A stretch of 49,582 bases of DNA. Source: Alphaproteobacteria bacterium (lineage in GTDB: Bacteria > Pseudomonadota > Alphaproteobacteria > CAAHEQ01 > UBA3637). The stretch lies in assembly GCA_017466695.1 (NCBI GenBank), contig JAFTTR010000023.1, positions 1 through 49,582 of the forward strand. Direction: 5' to 3'. Shown here piece by piece: positions 8,009-15,966 of the stretch. The stretch's first letter is position 1. Every line of letters starts with the position of its first letter. Position numbers and translations under genes: made by a program. The notes below the pieces were generated by a model. It was not told the DNA's origin and did not search any database. It worked only from the letters and a program-made list of their open reading frames with translations.

Positions 8009-8779
8009 ATGAAAATTAGAATTTTAGGATGTGGCCCATCAAATGGCGTTCCTTCATTATCAAGAGGATTTGGAGCTTGTGACGCTCATAATCCTAAAAA
8101 TATAAGGACAAGGAGTTCAGCGCTCATTACAACAAACGAGAATCAAAATATTTTGATTGATACAGGGCCAGAAGTTAGAATACAATTGTTAAAAGCCAAT
8201 AATCCCAAAATTGATGCTCTTTTTTTCACACATATACATTATGACCATATGGGAGGTGTGAATGATTTAAGCGCCTTTTTATTAGACAAACACGACAAAA
8301 TCCCAGTCTATTTAACAGAAGAAACAGCTCGGTATTTTAAAGGTCAGCTTTCATACTTATTCGATAGCAATATAGCACCTTTTGAATTAAATATTATAAA
8401 ACCATACGAGCCTTTTTTTGTTGGAAAAACAAAGATTATTCCTATAAAGCAATATCATGGAAATTTGATATCTATTGGTTATCGAATGGATGATTTTGCG
8501 TATTCAACAGATGTTAAATCAATGGAAGAGATGGGATTTGAGTTGCTTAAAGGGATTAAAACCTGGGTTTTAGGTGTTGTCAGCTCGAAAAGAGATCCAA
8601 ATAAGCCTGAATCCATCAAACATATCTATTTGGATGAAGCCATCAAATGGATTGAGCGTATAAGCCCTGAAAAAGCCTATTTAACACATATGGGGCAAAA
8701 AATGGATTACGAAACGCTTTGCAAAACATTGCCAGCGTATATTCGTCCTGTCTATGACGGATTCGAATTTGAAGCCTAA
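8009..8779 (+). CDS. MBL-fold metallohydrolase, PhnP-like
   Basis: A metallo-beta-lactamase-fold enzyme with the zinc motif THIHYDHMGG at about 75-84 and later ligands including YSTDVK and the LTHMGQ region. It resembles PhnP-type phosphodiesterases (phosphoribosyl cyclic phosphodiesterase) and is the usual last gene after tatD in alphaproteobacteria. No other phosphonate genes are present, so a general cyclic phosphodiester hydrolase is a safer reading. It closes the operon starting at mltB. Confidence 0.85.
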   Translation: MKIRILGCGPSNGVPSLSRGFGACDAHNPKNIRTRSSALITTNENQNILIDTGPEVRIQLLKANNPKIDALFFTHIHYDHMGGVNDLSAFLLDKHDKIPVYLTEETARYFKGQLSYLFDSNIAPFELNIIKPYEPFFVGKTKIIPIKQYHGNLISIGYRMDDFAYSTDVKSMEEMGFELLKGIKTWVLGVVSSKRDPNKPESIKHIYLDEAIKWIERISPEKAYLTHMGQKMDYETLCKTLPAYIRPVYDGFEFEA

Positions 8780-9602
8780 AATTTAGACACGCCTTGATTT
8801 TAAAGGGTTAAATAAAATTATAAAATAAATTTAGAGCCATTTATAGCGAGCAAATTCACATAATCTTGTGTGAATATACATGATTTTGATTTAAATCGGC
8901 TTAAAATAAAGATAGATTGCTCAATTAAAAATTAAAAGATATTTAAAACAAATAAAATATAAAAAAAACACTCATAAAAAAATATATAATTTTTATAATA
9001 TAAAAGAACAAGATTTTATATTATTACTTGAAATGAAAGCATTGATTCCCTTCCCTTATTCTACATCTTAGTATACATAAGATAAATTATGCGACAAATT
9101 GATGTAAGAATAATGAGGTGTTTTAATATTATATTTCAATAAGTTATAACTGTATTTTCAAGGCTTCTATTTTTAAAAATTAATTATTATTTTTTTGTGC
9201 TATTCGCTTGGCAATGCTTGCCATTAAAATATATTCTTAATCTATTTTAACGCGTTAGATAAAACATAAAATCCTGTTTTAGATGGACCAGTCTTAAACC
9301 TATTACGAACATCCACCTTTATTAACCCGTCTATCACTCAAACCCACACAAAAACCATTCTTTTAAAATATCAGCCACCTCACCTATTTTTAAGTGATTT
9401 TAAGAAAGTAGCCCGTTACGTCTTATCAAAATTGAGCCTTATTTTCCTTAAAAGCCTTTATTTTTAAGCTGTTCAAGGCTTTTTAACTAAAACCACACAT
9501 CAATTTTCAGCCAAATCTTCTTTAATAATCGGTCAAATATACGAAAATTTTATTTAAATAGCCTCTCTAAAAGCTATTGAAAAAATTCCGAAACATAAAA
9601 TT
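8780..9602. other. Long AT-rich non-coding stretch
   Basis: No intact gene is visible in about 820 bases. There is a short dyad ATTCACA/TGTGAAT near 8855-8876 and an inverted repeat AAAAGCCTT/AAGGCTTTT at 9450-9483. The 9242-9433 part resembles broken coding sequence on the minus strand and is listed separately. The rest is very AT-rich with nothing I can identify. Confidence 0.6.
9242..9433 (-). pseudogene. Possible gene relic with frameshifts (primase/replication-protein-like?)
   Basis: Reading the minus strand through several frame changes gives protein-like segments. One is FDKT, a stop, then RATFLKSLK. The next is LKIGEVADILKEWFLCGFE, and then VIDGLIKVDVRNRF continuing to KTGFYVLSNALK and a TAG at 9242-9244. 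The last segment faintly recalls the DGxxHR...KxGxYVL pattern of phage/plasmid primase-type proteins, but that is a guess. No intact start or frame remains. Confidence 0.25.
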
Positions 9603-9639
9603 ACAAAACCCATCATAAAATAAAAGAGATGGGTTTTGT
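9603..9639. terminator. Perfect 12-bp inverted repeat, probable terminator for the 9772 gene
   Basis: ACAAAACCCATC (9603-9614) pairs with GATGGGTTTTGT (9628-9639) over a 13-base AT-rich loop. Transcription of the minus-strand gene ending at 9772 would run into it. The U-tract after the stem is weak, so it may work as a processing or stability hairpin instead. Confidence 0.5.
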
Positions 9640-9660
9640 CCTAAATAATACAAAGCGTCT

Positions 9661-9832
9661 TTTTACATTGTGATTGTGAGATGTATTATCTTACATCTTC
9701 TTTATTTGTTGCTAAAGAAATAAACGCCCCAGACTTTTTAACTTCTTTTTACATTGTGATTGTGAGATGTATTATCTTACATCTTCTTTATTTGTTGCTA
9801 AAGAAATAAATGCCCCAGAATTTTTAACTTCT
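9661..9832. repeat. 86-bp imperfect tandem duplication of a gene 3' end
   Basis: Bases 9661-9746 repeat 9747-9832 with two mismatches (84 of 86 identical). The second copy contains the last 19 codons and stop of the minus-strand gene that ends at 9772. The first copy lies downstream and still encodes the same tail, with one Asn-to-Lys change and one silent change. Confidence 0.9.
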
Positions 9833-10350
9833 TTTTTGTTCATAATAATTGTAGATAATGCAACACAACTCATAGCAATTTGTTTTGCTGCTGCTAAAAC
9901 ATTTTTTTGCGCCTCTGGATTATGAGGGTCTAATGCTTGCACAACAGATGCAAAAGGTGCATCTTTATCAGTAGCATCAATCTTTGGAAGGTCAACTTTT
10001 GTCAAATTATCTTTCTTTTTAATATCCAACATAGGCACGACCAAACTTGTTAGCGTTTCAACAAAAGCTGCTTTTTCCATTTTCGGCATTTTGTCTAATC
10101 CGTTTAGAAATGCTTGTGCTTGCTCGTCAGTAATGCTTGTTGGGATATTAAAAATATCACTTCCCTTTTCTATACGTGGTAGATTGATTGATTTTAAAGT
10201 TTCTTCATCACGTTTTTTTGCCATATATTCAGCAAATTTTTGAACGCCAGCTTGAACACGTGGATCAGACGCATCTAAATGCCTTCTGTCATTAGATGAA
10301 TCAAGCATTGGAATGTCAATTTCTGTTAAATCGTCTGTTTTTTGTGTCAT
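9772..10350 (-). CDS. Unknown protein with three copies of an LTxIDLPxID-type motif
   Basis: I do not recognise this 192-residue protein. The ATG at 10350 follows CGGAG by eight bases. The longer reading frame to 10398 starts at or upstream of the predicted transcription start and can be discarded. A motif recurs three times: LTEIDIPMLD near residue 8, LKSINLPRIE near 52 and LTKVDLPKID near 118. The protein is hydrophilic and has no signal peptide. Near the C-terminus a small hydrophobic stretch (AMSCVALSTIIM) might be a weak membrane helix. Its 3' end is tandemly duplicated, and a G9 tract lies beside its promoter. Fast evolution and variable expression are inferred. Confidence 0.7.
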   Translation of the reverse strand: MTQKTDDLTEIDIPMLDSSNDRRHLDASDPRVQAGVQKFAEYMAKKRDEETLKSINLPRIEKGSDIFNIPTSITDEQAQAFLNGLDKMPKMEKAAFVETLTSLVVPMLDIKKKDNLTKVDLPKIDATDKDAPFASVVQALDPHNPEAQKNVLAAAKQIAMSCVALSTIIMNKKEVKNSGAFISLATNKEDVR

Positions 10351-10389
10351 TTTTATCTCCGTAATTAATTGTTCAGCAATCATATTTTT

Positions 10390-10419
10390 ATTATACATCT
10401 ATCCTTTTTATTTTGTCAA
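10390..10419 (-). promoter_or_regulatory. Near-consensus sigma70 promoter of the 9772-10350 gene
   Basis: The minus strand shows TTGACA (10414-10419) and TATAAT (10390-10395) separated by 18 bases. Both hexamers match the consensus exactly. The G9 tract lies nine bases upstream of the -35 element. Confidence 0.75.
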
Positions 10420-10428
10420 TAACTTTTA

Positions 10429-10437
10429 CCCCCCCCC
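10429..10437 (-). repeat. G9 homopolymer tract upstream of a promoter
   Basis: Nine consecutive C on the plus strand (G on the transcribed strand), preceded by TTC and followed by TA on the minus strand. It sits where an UP element or activator would contact the promoter. Slippage could change promoter strength. Confidence 0.85.
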
Positions 10438-10483
10438 GAATATTTTTTAATATCTATTTGATTTTAAATACTTATTTTTTTAC

Positions 10484-10520
10484 AAAAAAAAGGAGTGTTA
10501 TATTAACACTCCTTTTTTTT
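10484..10520. terminator. Bidirectional-looking intrinsic terminator after trxA
   Basis: A run of eight A plus GGAGTGTTA (10484-10500) pairs perfectly with TAACACTCC plus eight T (10504-10520) around a three-base loop. It lies 18 bases after the trxA stop on the minus strand. Confidence 0.85.
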
Positions 10521-10537
10521 GTTCTTTTTCAGATCTT

Positions 10538-10852
10538 TTAGAGATGACCTTTAATCCAAGAAACAAGCTCTGATTTTAACATAGCGCCAGTTTTCCGATC
10601 AACTTCTTTTCCCCCTTTAAATAAAACCAATGTTGGAAGACTTTGAATATCAAACATATCAGGTGTTTTTGGCGCTTCATCAACATCTAATTTATAAATA
10701 CCAACTTGACCAGCCATTTCATCAGCAATTTCACTAACAACTGGTAACATTTGACGGCATGGACCACACCATGTTGCAAAAAAGTCAACCAAAACTAATT
10801 TTTCTGATTGCAAAACTGCTGTTTCAAAATTTGAATCGTTAATAATTTCCAT
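10538..10852 (-). CDS. trxA: Thioredoxin
   Basis: A cytoplasmic disulfide reductase. The WCGPC active site lies in FFATWCGPCRQM near residue 31, the cis-Pro is in SLPTLVLFKGG, and the length of 104 residues is standard. The start follows AGGAG. In many alphaproteobacteria trxA follows addA; here it is about 10 kb away, downstream of an ankyrin-like gene and in front of its own terminator. Confidence 0.95.
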   Translation of the reverse strand: MEIINDSNFETAVLQSEKLVLVDFFATWCGPCRQMLPVVSEIADEMAGQVGIYKLDVDEAPKTPDMFDIQSLPTLVLFKGGKEVDRKTGAMLKSELVSWIKGHL

Positions 10853-10885
10853 TTGTTTCTCCTATTTCTTTTTTGATACCATTAA

Positions 10886-10912
10886 AGTATAGCTTATTTT
10901 TGCCCCTGTCAA
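10886..10912 (-). promoter_or_regulatory. Possible trxA promoter
   Basis: On the minus strand TTGACA (10907-10912) is followed after 15 bases by TATACT (10886-10891). The spacing is short, so the true -10 may be shifted by two bases. The element lies between the ankyrin-like gene and trxA. Confidence 0.4.
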
Positions 10913-10927
10913 GACTTTTTCGTGATC

Positions 10928-11758
10928 TTAACAGTGTTCATTTTGAGATAAGTCACTTAATTTCTTCATAAATAAAGGACATGACTTTTCAAAACGAGTT
11001 CGCATATCTTTTTCTATATTCACTTTTTCTTGAACAAACCGTTGAGCATAATAAGCCAAATTATAACAAGCTCTATTTTGGCTTAATATTGATTGAATAC
11101 CAACGGTTTCATTCCGTTCTGGCTTAATTTCACGTAATCTATCAGCGATCATTCCTTTTAAATCATTTCCATCAACCGTTGATAAGCGAATAAAATCCTC
11201 TCTTATTTCAAATAAAGGACTTAATTTTGCAATAATAACTCTTTTAGGTTTGCTTAATAACATTTTTGATGAAAAGGTTGCAATATTATCAACAATGCAA
11301 TCAGCAACTGTTTTCCCAGATTTGTTTTTCAAATCAAAATCAACTCCTTGGGCTTTAAGAGCTGCAACAACTCTTGCATTTAAGGACCTTGTACCTAACA
11401 AATAAAATCCAGCATGTTCCCCTTTTGCATTTGTTTTTGAAAAATCATAACCGGCTTTTGCCATTTCATCAATCAATCTAGGAGAAAGACGTCCATATGA
11501 TGAAAGATAATCTCCCATACGGTATTGTTCTGGATTTGATTTTTCATCCCCTAATGGCGCATTTAAATCACAATGATGTTTTTTTAACAACTGAACCATT
11601 TCAAAATCAAAATTTGAGCGGCCAAGTAACAATCTTAAAACTTTCACAACATCTTTTTGACGAAGTGGTTCAGATGATTTTCCAAACACATGTTTGATTT
11701 CTTTAATATTTCCTTGTCGTAAAACACGATCTAATTCTTTTGTTTCTTTTGATAACAT
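10928..11758 (-). CDS. Ankyrin-repeat-like protein
   Basis: A 276-residue cytoplasmic-looking protein without a signal peptide. Degenerate ankyrin-type helices are visible in the first 160 residues: MVQLLKKHHCDLNAPLG, LIDEMAKAGYDFSKTNAKGE and VVAALKAQGVDFDLKNKSGK. The C-terminal 110 residues are helical, basic and unrecognised. Ankyrin proteins mediate protein-protein contacts, and in host-associated bacteria some are secreted effectors; nothing here proves secretion. It starts after a GGAGG site and sits between tsaD and trxA. Confidence 0.7.
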   Translation of the reverse strand: MLSKETKELDRVLRQGNIKEIKHVFGKSSEPLRQKDVVKVLRLLLGRSNFDFEMVQLLKKHHCDLNAPLGDEKSNPEQYRMGDYLSSYGRLSPRLIDEMAKAGYDFSKTNAKGEHAGFYLLGTRSLNARVVAALKAQGVDFDLKNKSGKTVADCIVDNIATFSSKMLLSKPKRVIIAKLSPLFEIREDFIRLSTVDGNDLKGMIADRLREIKPERNETVGIQSILSQNRACYNLAYYAQRFVQEKVNIEKDMRTRFEKSCPLFMKKLSDLSQNEHC

Positions 11759-11830
11759 TTTATTCCTCCATAAAAGTAACCTTTAATATATCAAATGCCA
11801 TCACAAAACACAACAAATTTTATCCAAAAA

Positions 11831-12865
11831 TTATTCTAATGTGTCTAAAGGCCAGCGAGGACGTGCTTTAAAGTCAAATGAATCAAATTTTCCCTTCAAA
11901 AAGCGTTCCATCCCTGCCCAAGCAATCATAACCCCATTATCTGTACACAACCCAATCGGTGGTGCTGAAAACTTCAAATCATTTTTATCAGCTAATGTTT
12001 GCAACATATTGCGAACAGACATATTCGCTGCAACTCCTCCGGCAACCACCATATCTTTTGCATTTGGATAATTTTCTTTAAATACACGAATGGCATTTGT
12101 TAAGCGATCTTGCATTTGAGCTACCACAGCTTTTTGAAATGAGGCGCAAATATCTTTTTTATCTTGTTCAGTAATCGTATCTAACTTTTCAATAGCAACT
12201 CTAACAGCTGTTTTTAACCCTGAGAAAGAAAAATCACACCCTTCTCTGCCCTTCATTGGAACTGGGAATTTAAAGCGTTTTTCATCTCCGTCTTTAGCTG
12301 CTTTTTCAACATTTGGCCCGCCAGGGTATCCAACCCCTAGCATTTTTGCAACTTTATCAAAAGCTTCACCAGCAGAATCATCAATTGTACCCCCTAATTT
12401 TTTGTATTTACCCACATCTTCAACAATCAAAACTTGACAATGTCCCCCAGATGTTAACAATAATAAATAGGGAAATTCAACTGGATGAGATAATCTTGCT
12501 GTTAATGAGTGCCCCTCTAAGTGGTTAACAGCAATAAATGGCAGATTATGGGCAAGCGCTATTGTTTTTGCTGTCATAACCCCTACCAATACCCCACCAA
12601 TAAGCCCGGGACCCCCAGCAACTGCCACAGCAGATAAATCTTCAAATTTCTTATTTGCTTTTTTCATTAACTCATTGATTAATAAATCACATTTTTCAAG
12701 ATGGGCACGAGCGGCAATTTCAGGTACAACACCACCAAAACGGCGATGTTCGTCATATTGCGACCAAACAATTGATGCTAAAATTTCTTTTTTTTCATTA
12801 ACCAAAGCACATGCTGTTTCATCACAGCTACTTTCAATTCCTAAAATGATTTTTTCTCTCATCAT
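11831..12865 (-). CDS. tsaD: tRNA N6-threonylcarbamoyladenosine synthase subunit TsaD
   Basis: Transfers the threonylcarbamoyl group to A37 of ANN-decoding tRNAs, together with TsaB, TsaC and TsaE. It opens with ILGIESSCDETA, carries the metal motif HLEGH (in AVNHLEGHSLTARL), and has the GGVAAN and ATP-binding SGGH segments. At 344 residues it is full length. The start is ATG at 12865 or 12862, overlapping the smr stop as ATGA, so the two are translationally coupled. The partner tsaE is nearby at 15544. Confidence 0.93.
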   Translation of the reverse strand: MMREKIILGIESSCDETACALVNEKKEILASIVWSQYDEHRRFGGVVPEIAARAHLEKCDLLINELMKKANKKFEDLSAVAVAGGPGLIGGVLVGVMTAKTIALAHNLPFIAVNHLEGHSLTARLSHPVEFPYLLLLTSGGHCQVLIVEDVGKYKKLGGTIDDSAGEAFDKVAKMLGVGYPGGPNVEKAAKDGDEKRFKFPVPMKGREGCDFSFSGLKTAVRVAIEKLDTITEQDKKDICASFQKAVVAQMQDRLTNAIRVFKENYPNAKDMVVAGGVAANMSVRNMLQTLADKNDLKFSAPPIGLCTDNGVMIAWAGMERFLKGKFDSFDFKARPRWPLDTLE

Positions 12866-13266
12866 TTTTTCCTTTTACTCTTTTTTAAATTAATCCGAAC
12901 TGTTCCACCAGCATTAATCCATTCATATGATGCTATTTTTTCTTTAAATACAGGCGTATCTAACCATAAAGGTATTTCTTTTTTTATTTTCCCTTCCTCA
13001 AACAAACCTTTACCTGTTATAACCGAAATTGTCTTTGTTCCCAGAAAATAATGAACTGTCACAAATTTAAGCACACATTCATATGCCTCTTGCAACACCA
13101 ACCCATGCAAATCAACAATATTTTGTATAATTCTTTCAGATCGAGGTTTGATTTTGAGTCGTTTTACCGGCACATCATCTATTTTGATGTCTTCCTTTTT
13201 AAAAAGTGGGGTTACAGATTTTATCAATTCATCCCAAGCCAACAAATCTTCTTTTGTTACAGTCAT
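12862..13266 (-). CDS. Smr-domain protein
   Basis: A 134-residue protein with a C-terminal Smr domain: the VDLHGLVLQEAYECVLKFV segment carries the conserved DLHG motif, and ISVITGKGL is the TGxG motif. Small Smr proteins are nucleases or nucleic-acid binding proteins; recent work on the family links some to cutting mRNA at collided ribosomes. In alphaproteobacteria it typically follows mltA, as here, with one base between stop and start. Confidence 0.88.
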   Translation of the reverse strand: MTVTKEDLLAWDELIKSVTPLFKKEDIKIDDVPVKRLKIKPRSERIIQNIVDLHGLVLQEAYECVLKFVTVHYFLGTKTISVITGKGLFEEGKIKKEIPLWLDTPVFKEKIASYEWINAGGTVRINLKKSKRKK

Positions 13267-13267
13267 C

Positions 13268-14299
13268 TTACTCTTTCGGTAATAATAAATAATAAGACCC
13301 TACACTTTTCATACGCCCTGCTTTTGAAAAAGCAAGTTCACCATGTCCCCAAAAGAAATCAGCTCGAATTGCCCCTTGAATAGCGCTTCCAATATCTTGA
13401 GCAACAACCAGTCGTTGTAATTGAATACCATCTGGATCCTTTGTATCGAGCCACATAGGGGTATGCATTGGAATAAAATTCTTATCTACAGCAACAGAAC
13501 GCATAGGTGTTAAAACGACACCCCCTGCTCCATATGGTGAATCACCTTTATTTTCCTTAAAAAAGATATACCTTGGATTTTGAGCCATAATTTTTTTGGC
13601 TTTTTGAGGATTTTCCTGTAACCATTTTTTCATAGCAGGCATTGAGTATAAAGTCGGCGCTCCATTTTTTTTCAACAACGTACCAAGACCTTTAAACTCC
13701 CTCGAATTACTTCCAGCAAAACCCAATTTAATTTCCCCTGTTGGGGTAATCAATCTGCCAGATCCTTGAACATGTAAAATAAACAATTCCACAGGGTCAT
13801 TTGCCCAAGCAATAATGGGGGCATCAATACCATCTTCTTCAATATCTTCACGTTCTGGATATTTTTTCCCTTTTTTATATCCATCTGGCAACCCATAAAT
13901 TGGCACCTGCGTCTTACTCACTTGATATCTAGTACCCGTCAACTCAGCTTCATAATACCCAGTCATTGTACCTGTTTTAGAACCATAAGAAATAACTTGA
14001 TAAGGTCTTAATGTTTGCTCAATGTAAGCCTTAATTTGTGATGAAGATGCACCATTATAACGAGGCAAATCACGACAAAACCTTCTAAACATAGGTGTTG
14101 GAGTTTTACAAGAATTCATCAAACTTGGCATTGCCATTGTCAAATCATCATTTTGCCAGCCAGGTAAATCATTAAATGAAAGCTGTTTTAATTTAAAAGA
14201 TCTACCTTGCGACAAAGAATGTGTTGATGTGCATCCGGCAATAATTAATGATAAAGCAAAAACCAAAGGTCCTAATGTACGAAAATCTTTTTTAGCCAT
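13268..14299 (-). CDS. mltA: Membrane-bound lytic murein transglycosylase A
   Basis: An outer-membrane lipoprotein that cleaves glycan strands. I place the start at 14299 because GGAG lies eight bases before it and it gives a proper signal with lipobox IAGC (Cys23). The longer frame to 14341 adds a non-signal extension. The MltA domain is followed by the C-terminal 3D domain, with its conserved Asp in VVAQDIGSAIQGAIRADFF and the GHGELA segment. The gene overlaps the Tim44-like gene by eight bases. Confidence 0.92.
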   Translation of the reverse strand: MAKKDFRTLGPLVFALSLIIAGCTSTHSLSQGRSFKLKQLSFNDLPGWQNDDLTMAMPSLMNSCKTPTPMFRRFCRDLPRYNGASSSQIKAYIEQTLRPYQVISYGSKTGTMTGYYEAELTGTRYQVSKTQVPIYGLPDGYKKGKKYPEREDIEEDGIDAPIIAWANDPVELFILHVQGSGRLITPTGEIKLGFAGSNSREFKGLGTLLKKNGAPTLYSMPAMKKWLQENPQKAKKIMAQNPRYIFFKENKGDSPYGAGGVVLTPMRSVAVDKNFIPMHTPMWLDTKDPDGIQLQRLVVAQDIGSAIQGAIRADFFWGHGELAFSKAGRMKSVGSYYLLLPKE

Positions 14300-14888
14300 A
14301 GATTTCTCCACTTTTTGTCGCACTAACAACCCATTTTGCACGTCCTTTTTTTCTAAATGTCCAGGTATCTGTCACCGTTGCGACACTCATTTCATCCCCT
14401 TCAATCACGTTTCCTTCAGCGTCTTTTAATAAGTTGATTTGTTCTGTTACAAACTGAACGGTTACTTCTTCTTTTTGAACAGAAGAATTCAAAATTTTCA
14501 CTGAATCAAAACAAATAAGTGAAAAATCAACAACGTGCTTATTTTCTTTTCTTTTATTAATTTCAGCCTCAAATGCTGAATAAATATCCGGCATTAAAAG
14601 ATTTTTAATTCTAGAAATATCCCCTTTTGTAAACGCATCAACAATCATTTGAAATGACATTTTAGCATTGGCGATAAAGCTTTCTTCACTAAATTCTCTT
14701 TTTAATTTTTGTGAATTGTCAATTAAACGCATTTCAATAACTTCGCCTGTTTGCTCAGATACAAAACGGATCTTATGCGCAGGGGTTGTTTGTTTCTTTT
14801 TCCTTGAACCTCCTTTTTCAGGTGATCTAAAAAGCATATATGCCAAAACAACAACAATTCCTGTTAAAATAATATTTTCAAAAGACAT
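14292..14888 (-). CDS. Tim44-like domain protein
   Basis: An N-terminal membrane helix (about residues 4-18) is followed by a basic RKKKQ linker and a Tim44-type domain from about residue 70 to the end. Bacterial homologues sit at the inner membrane and are related to the mitochondrial import motor adaptor Tim44. The gene is divergent from secB and precedes mltA and smr, a characteristic alphaproteobacterial arrangement. The start at 14888 has AAGGA upstream. Confidence 0.85.
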   Translation of the reverse strand: MSFENIILTGIVVVLAYMLFRSPEKGGSRKKKQTTPAHKIRFVSEQTGEVIEMRLIDNSQKLKREFSEESFIANAKMSFQMIVDAFTKGDISRIKNLLMPDIYSAFEAEINKRKENKHVVDFSLICFDSVKILNSSVQKEEVTVQFVTEQINLLKDAEGNVIEGDEMSVATVTDTWTFRKKGRAKWVVSATKSGEIYG

Positions 14889-14983
14889 TTCACATTTTCC
14901 TTTACATCTATAAAAAACAATTGTATAAGCAATCAGTGTAATATAACTCTAATTATAGTTTTTTTTCAAGAGGATTTTTTAAA

Positions 14984-15457
14984 ATGACAGAAAATGCATC
15001 TCAAAATGTGCCAAATATTCAAATAAATGCTCAATATATCAAAGATTTATCATTTGAAGCACCTTTATTGCCTCAAATTTTAACTGAAATCACAGCAGCT
15101 CCTGCCATTTCAGTAAATGTTGATATTCAAGTTAACAAAACAAATCAAGAAAATGTCTTCACTGTTGATTTAGTTGCAAAAGCAGCAGCTCAGACAAGCG
15201 ATACACAAAAAGCTTTATTTATTTGTGAATTAACATATGGTGCTATGGTTACCCTTAACGTGCCAAAAGAACATACTGAGCCTGTATTATTGGTCGAAGT
15301 TCCTCATTTGTTATTCCCATATGCTCGTGCAATCATTGCTAACACAACAAGAGAAGCTGGGTTCCCACCTTTACAAATCAATCCTATTGATTTTGCAGGA
15401 CTTTACCAAGCAAAAATTCAACAACTTCAAGCTCAACAAGCTGAAGAAAAGAAATAA
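14984..15457 (+). CDS. secB: Protein-export chaperone SecB
   Basis: A tetrameric chaperone that keeps precursors unfolded and hands them to SecA. The 157 residues include the typical opening QINAQYIKDLSFEAP and the conserved LFPYARAIIANTTREAGFPPLQINPIDF region. It starts after AGAGGA, is divergent from the Tim44-like gene, and ends before a strong terminator. Confidence 0.95.
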   Translation: MTENASQNVPNIQINAQYIKDLSFEAPLLPQILTEITAAPAISVNVDIQVNKTNQENVFTVDLVAKAAAQTSDTQKALFICELTYGAMVTLNVPKEHTEPVLLVEVPHLLFPYARAIIANTTREAGFPPLQINPIDFAGLYQAKIQQLQAQQAEEKK

Positions 15458-15472
15458 ATTATTTTTTTCTAT

Positions 15473-15509
15473 AAAAAAGACAAAAAAGATTGCTTTTTTG
15501 TCTTTTTTT
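15473..15509 (+). terminator. Intrinsic terminator after secB
   Basis: AAAAAAGACAAAAAAG (15473-15488) pairs with CTTTTTTGTCTTTTTT (from 15493) around ATTG, with the T-run ending at 15509. Confidence 0.8.
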
Positions 15510-15543
15510 GTTTTAAGATAACTTAATATAATAAGGGAAGATA

Positions 15544-15963
15544 ATGGTAACAAATTTTATATCAAAAAACGAAGCTGAAACACTTAAAATCGCTGCTGAT
15601 TTTGCAAGAAGAATTTCAAGTGGAACGGTTGTTGCTCTTTACGGCACGCTCGGAGCAGGAAAAAGCGCCTTTTGTCGTGGTTTTATTCAATCTCTTTGTA
15701 AAAAAGTTGAAGACGTACCAAGCCCAACATTTACACTTTTACAAACCTATGAAGCCCCCTTATTTGAAATATATCATTTTGACATGTACAGATTAAAAAC
15801 ACCCTATGAGGCTTATGAACTTGGCATTGAAGATGCCTTTTTAGAGGGGGTATCATTGATTGAATGGCCTGAAAAAATTGGTTCTTTATTACCTAAAAAT
15901 GCCATTCGAATTACATTTCAAATTCAAGAAGATCAATCTAGGCTAATCACTATTGAGGAGTAA
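15544..15963 (+). CDS. tsaE: tRNA threonylcarbamoyladenosine biosynthesis ATPase TsaE
   Basis: A P-loop ATPase that drives turnover of the TsaB-TsaD complex. The Walker A motif GTLGAGKSAF is near residue 36; the SPTFTLLQTYE switch and the YHFDMYRL and IEWPEK motifs follow. At 139 residues it is standard. It is three bases ahead of the AmgK-like gene, a conserved alphaproteobacterial order. Confidence 0.93.
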   Translation: MVTNFISKNEAETLKIAADFARRISSGTVVALYGTLGAGKSAFCRGFIQSLCKKVEDVPSPTFTLLQTYEAPLFEIYHFDMYRLKTPYEAYELGIEDAFLEGVSLIEWPEKIGSLLPKNAIRITFQIQEDQSRLITIEE

Positions 15964-15966
15964 CAA

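Noticed and set aside
10351-10398. Longer N-terminus for the unknown gene (start at 10398)
   Set aside because: The predicted -10 element is at 10390-10395, so this ATG lies at or upstream of the transcription start; the ATG at 10350 has a good ribosome site.
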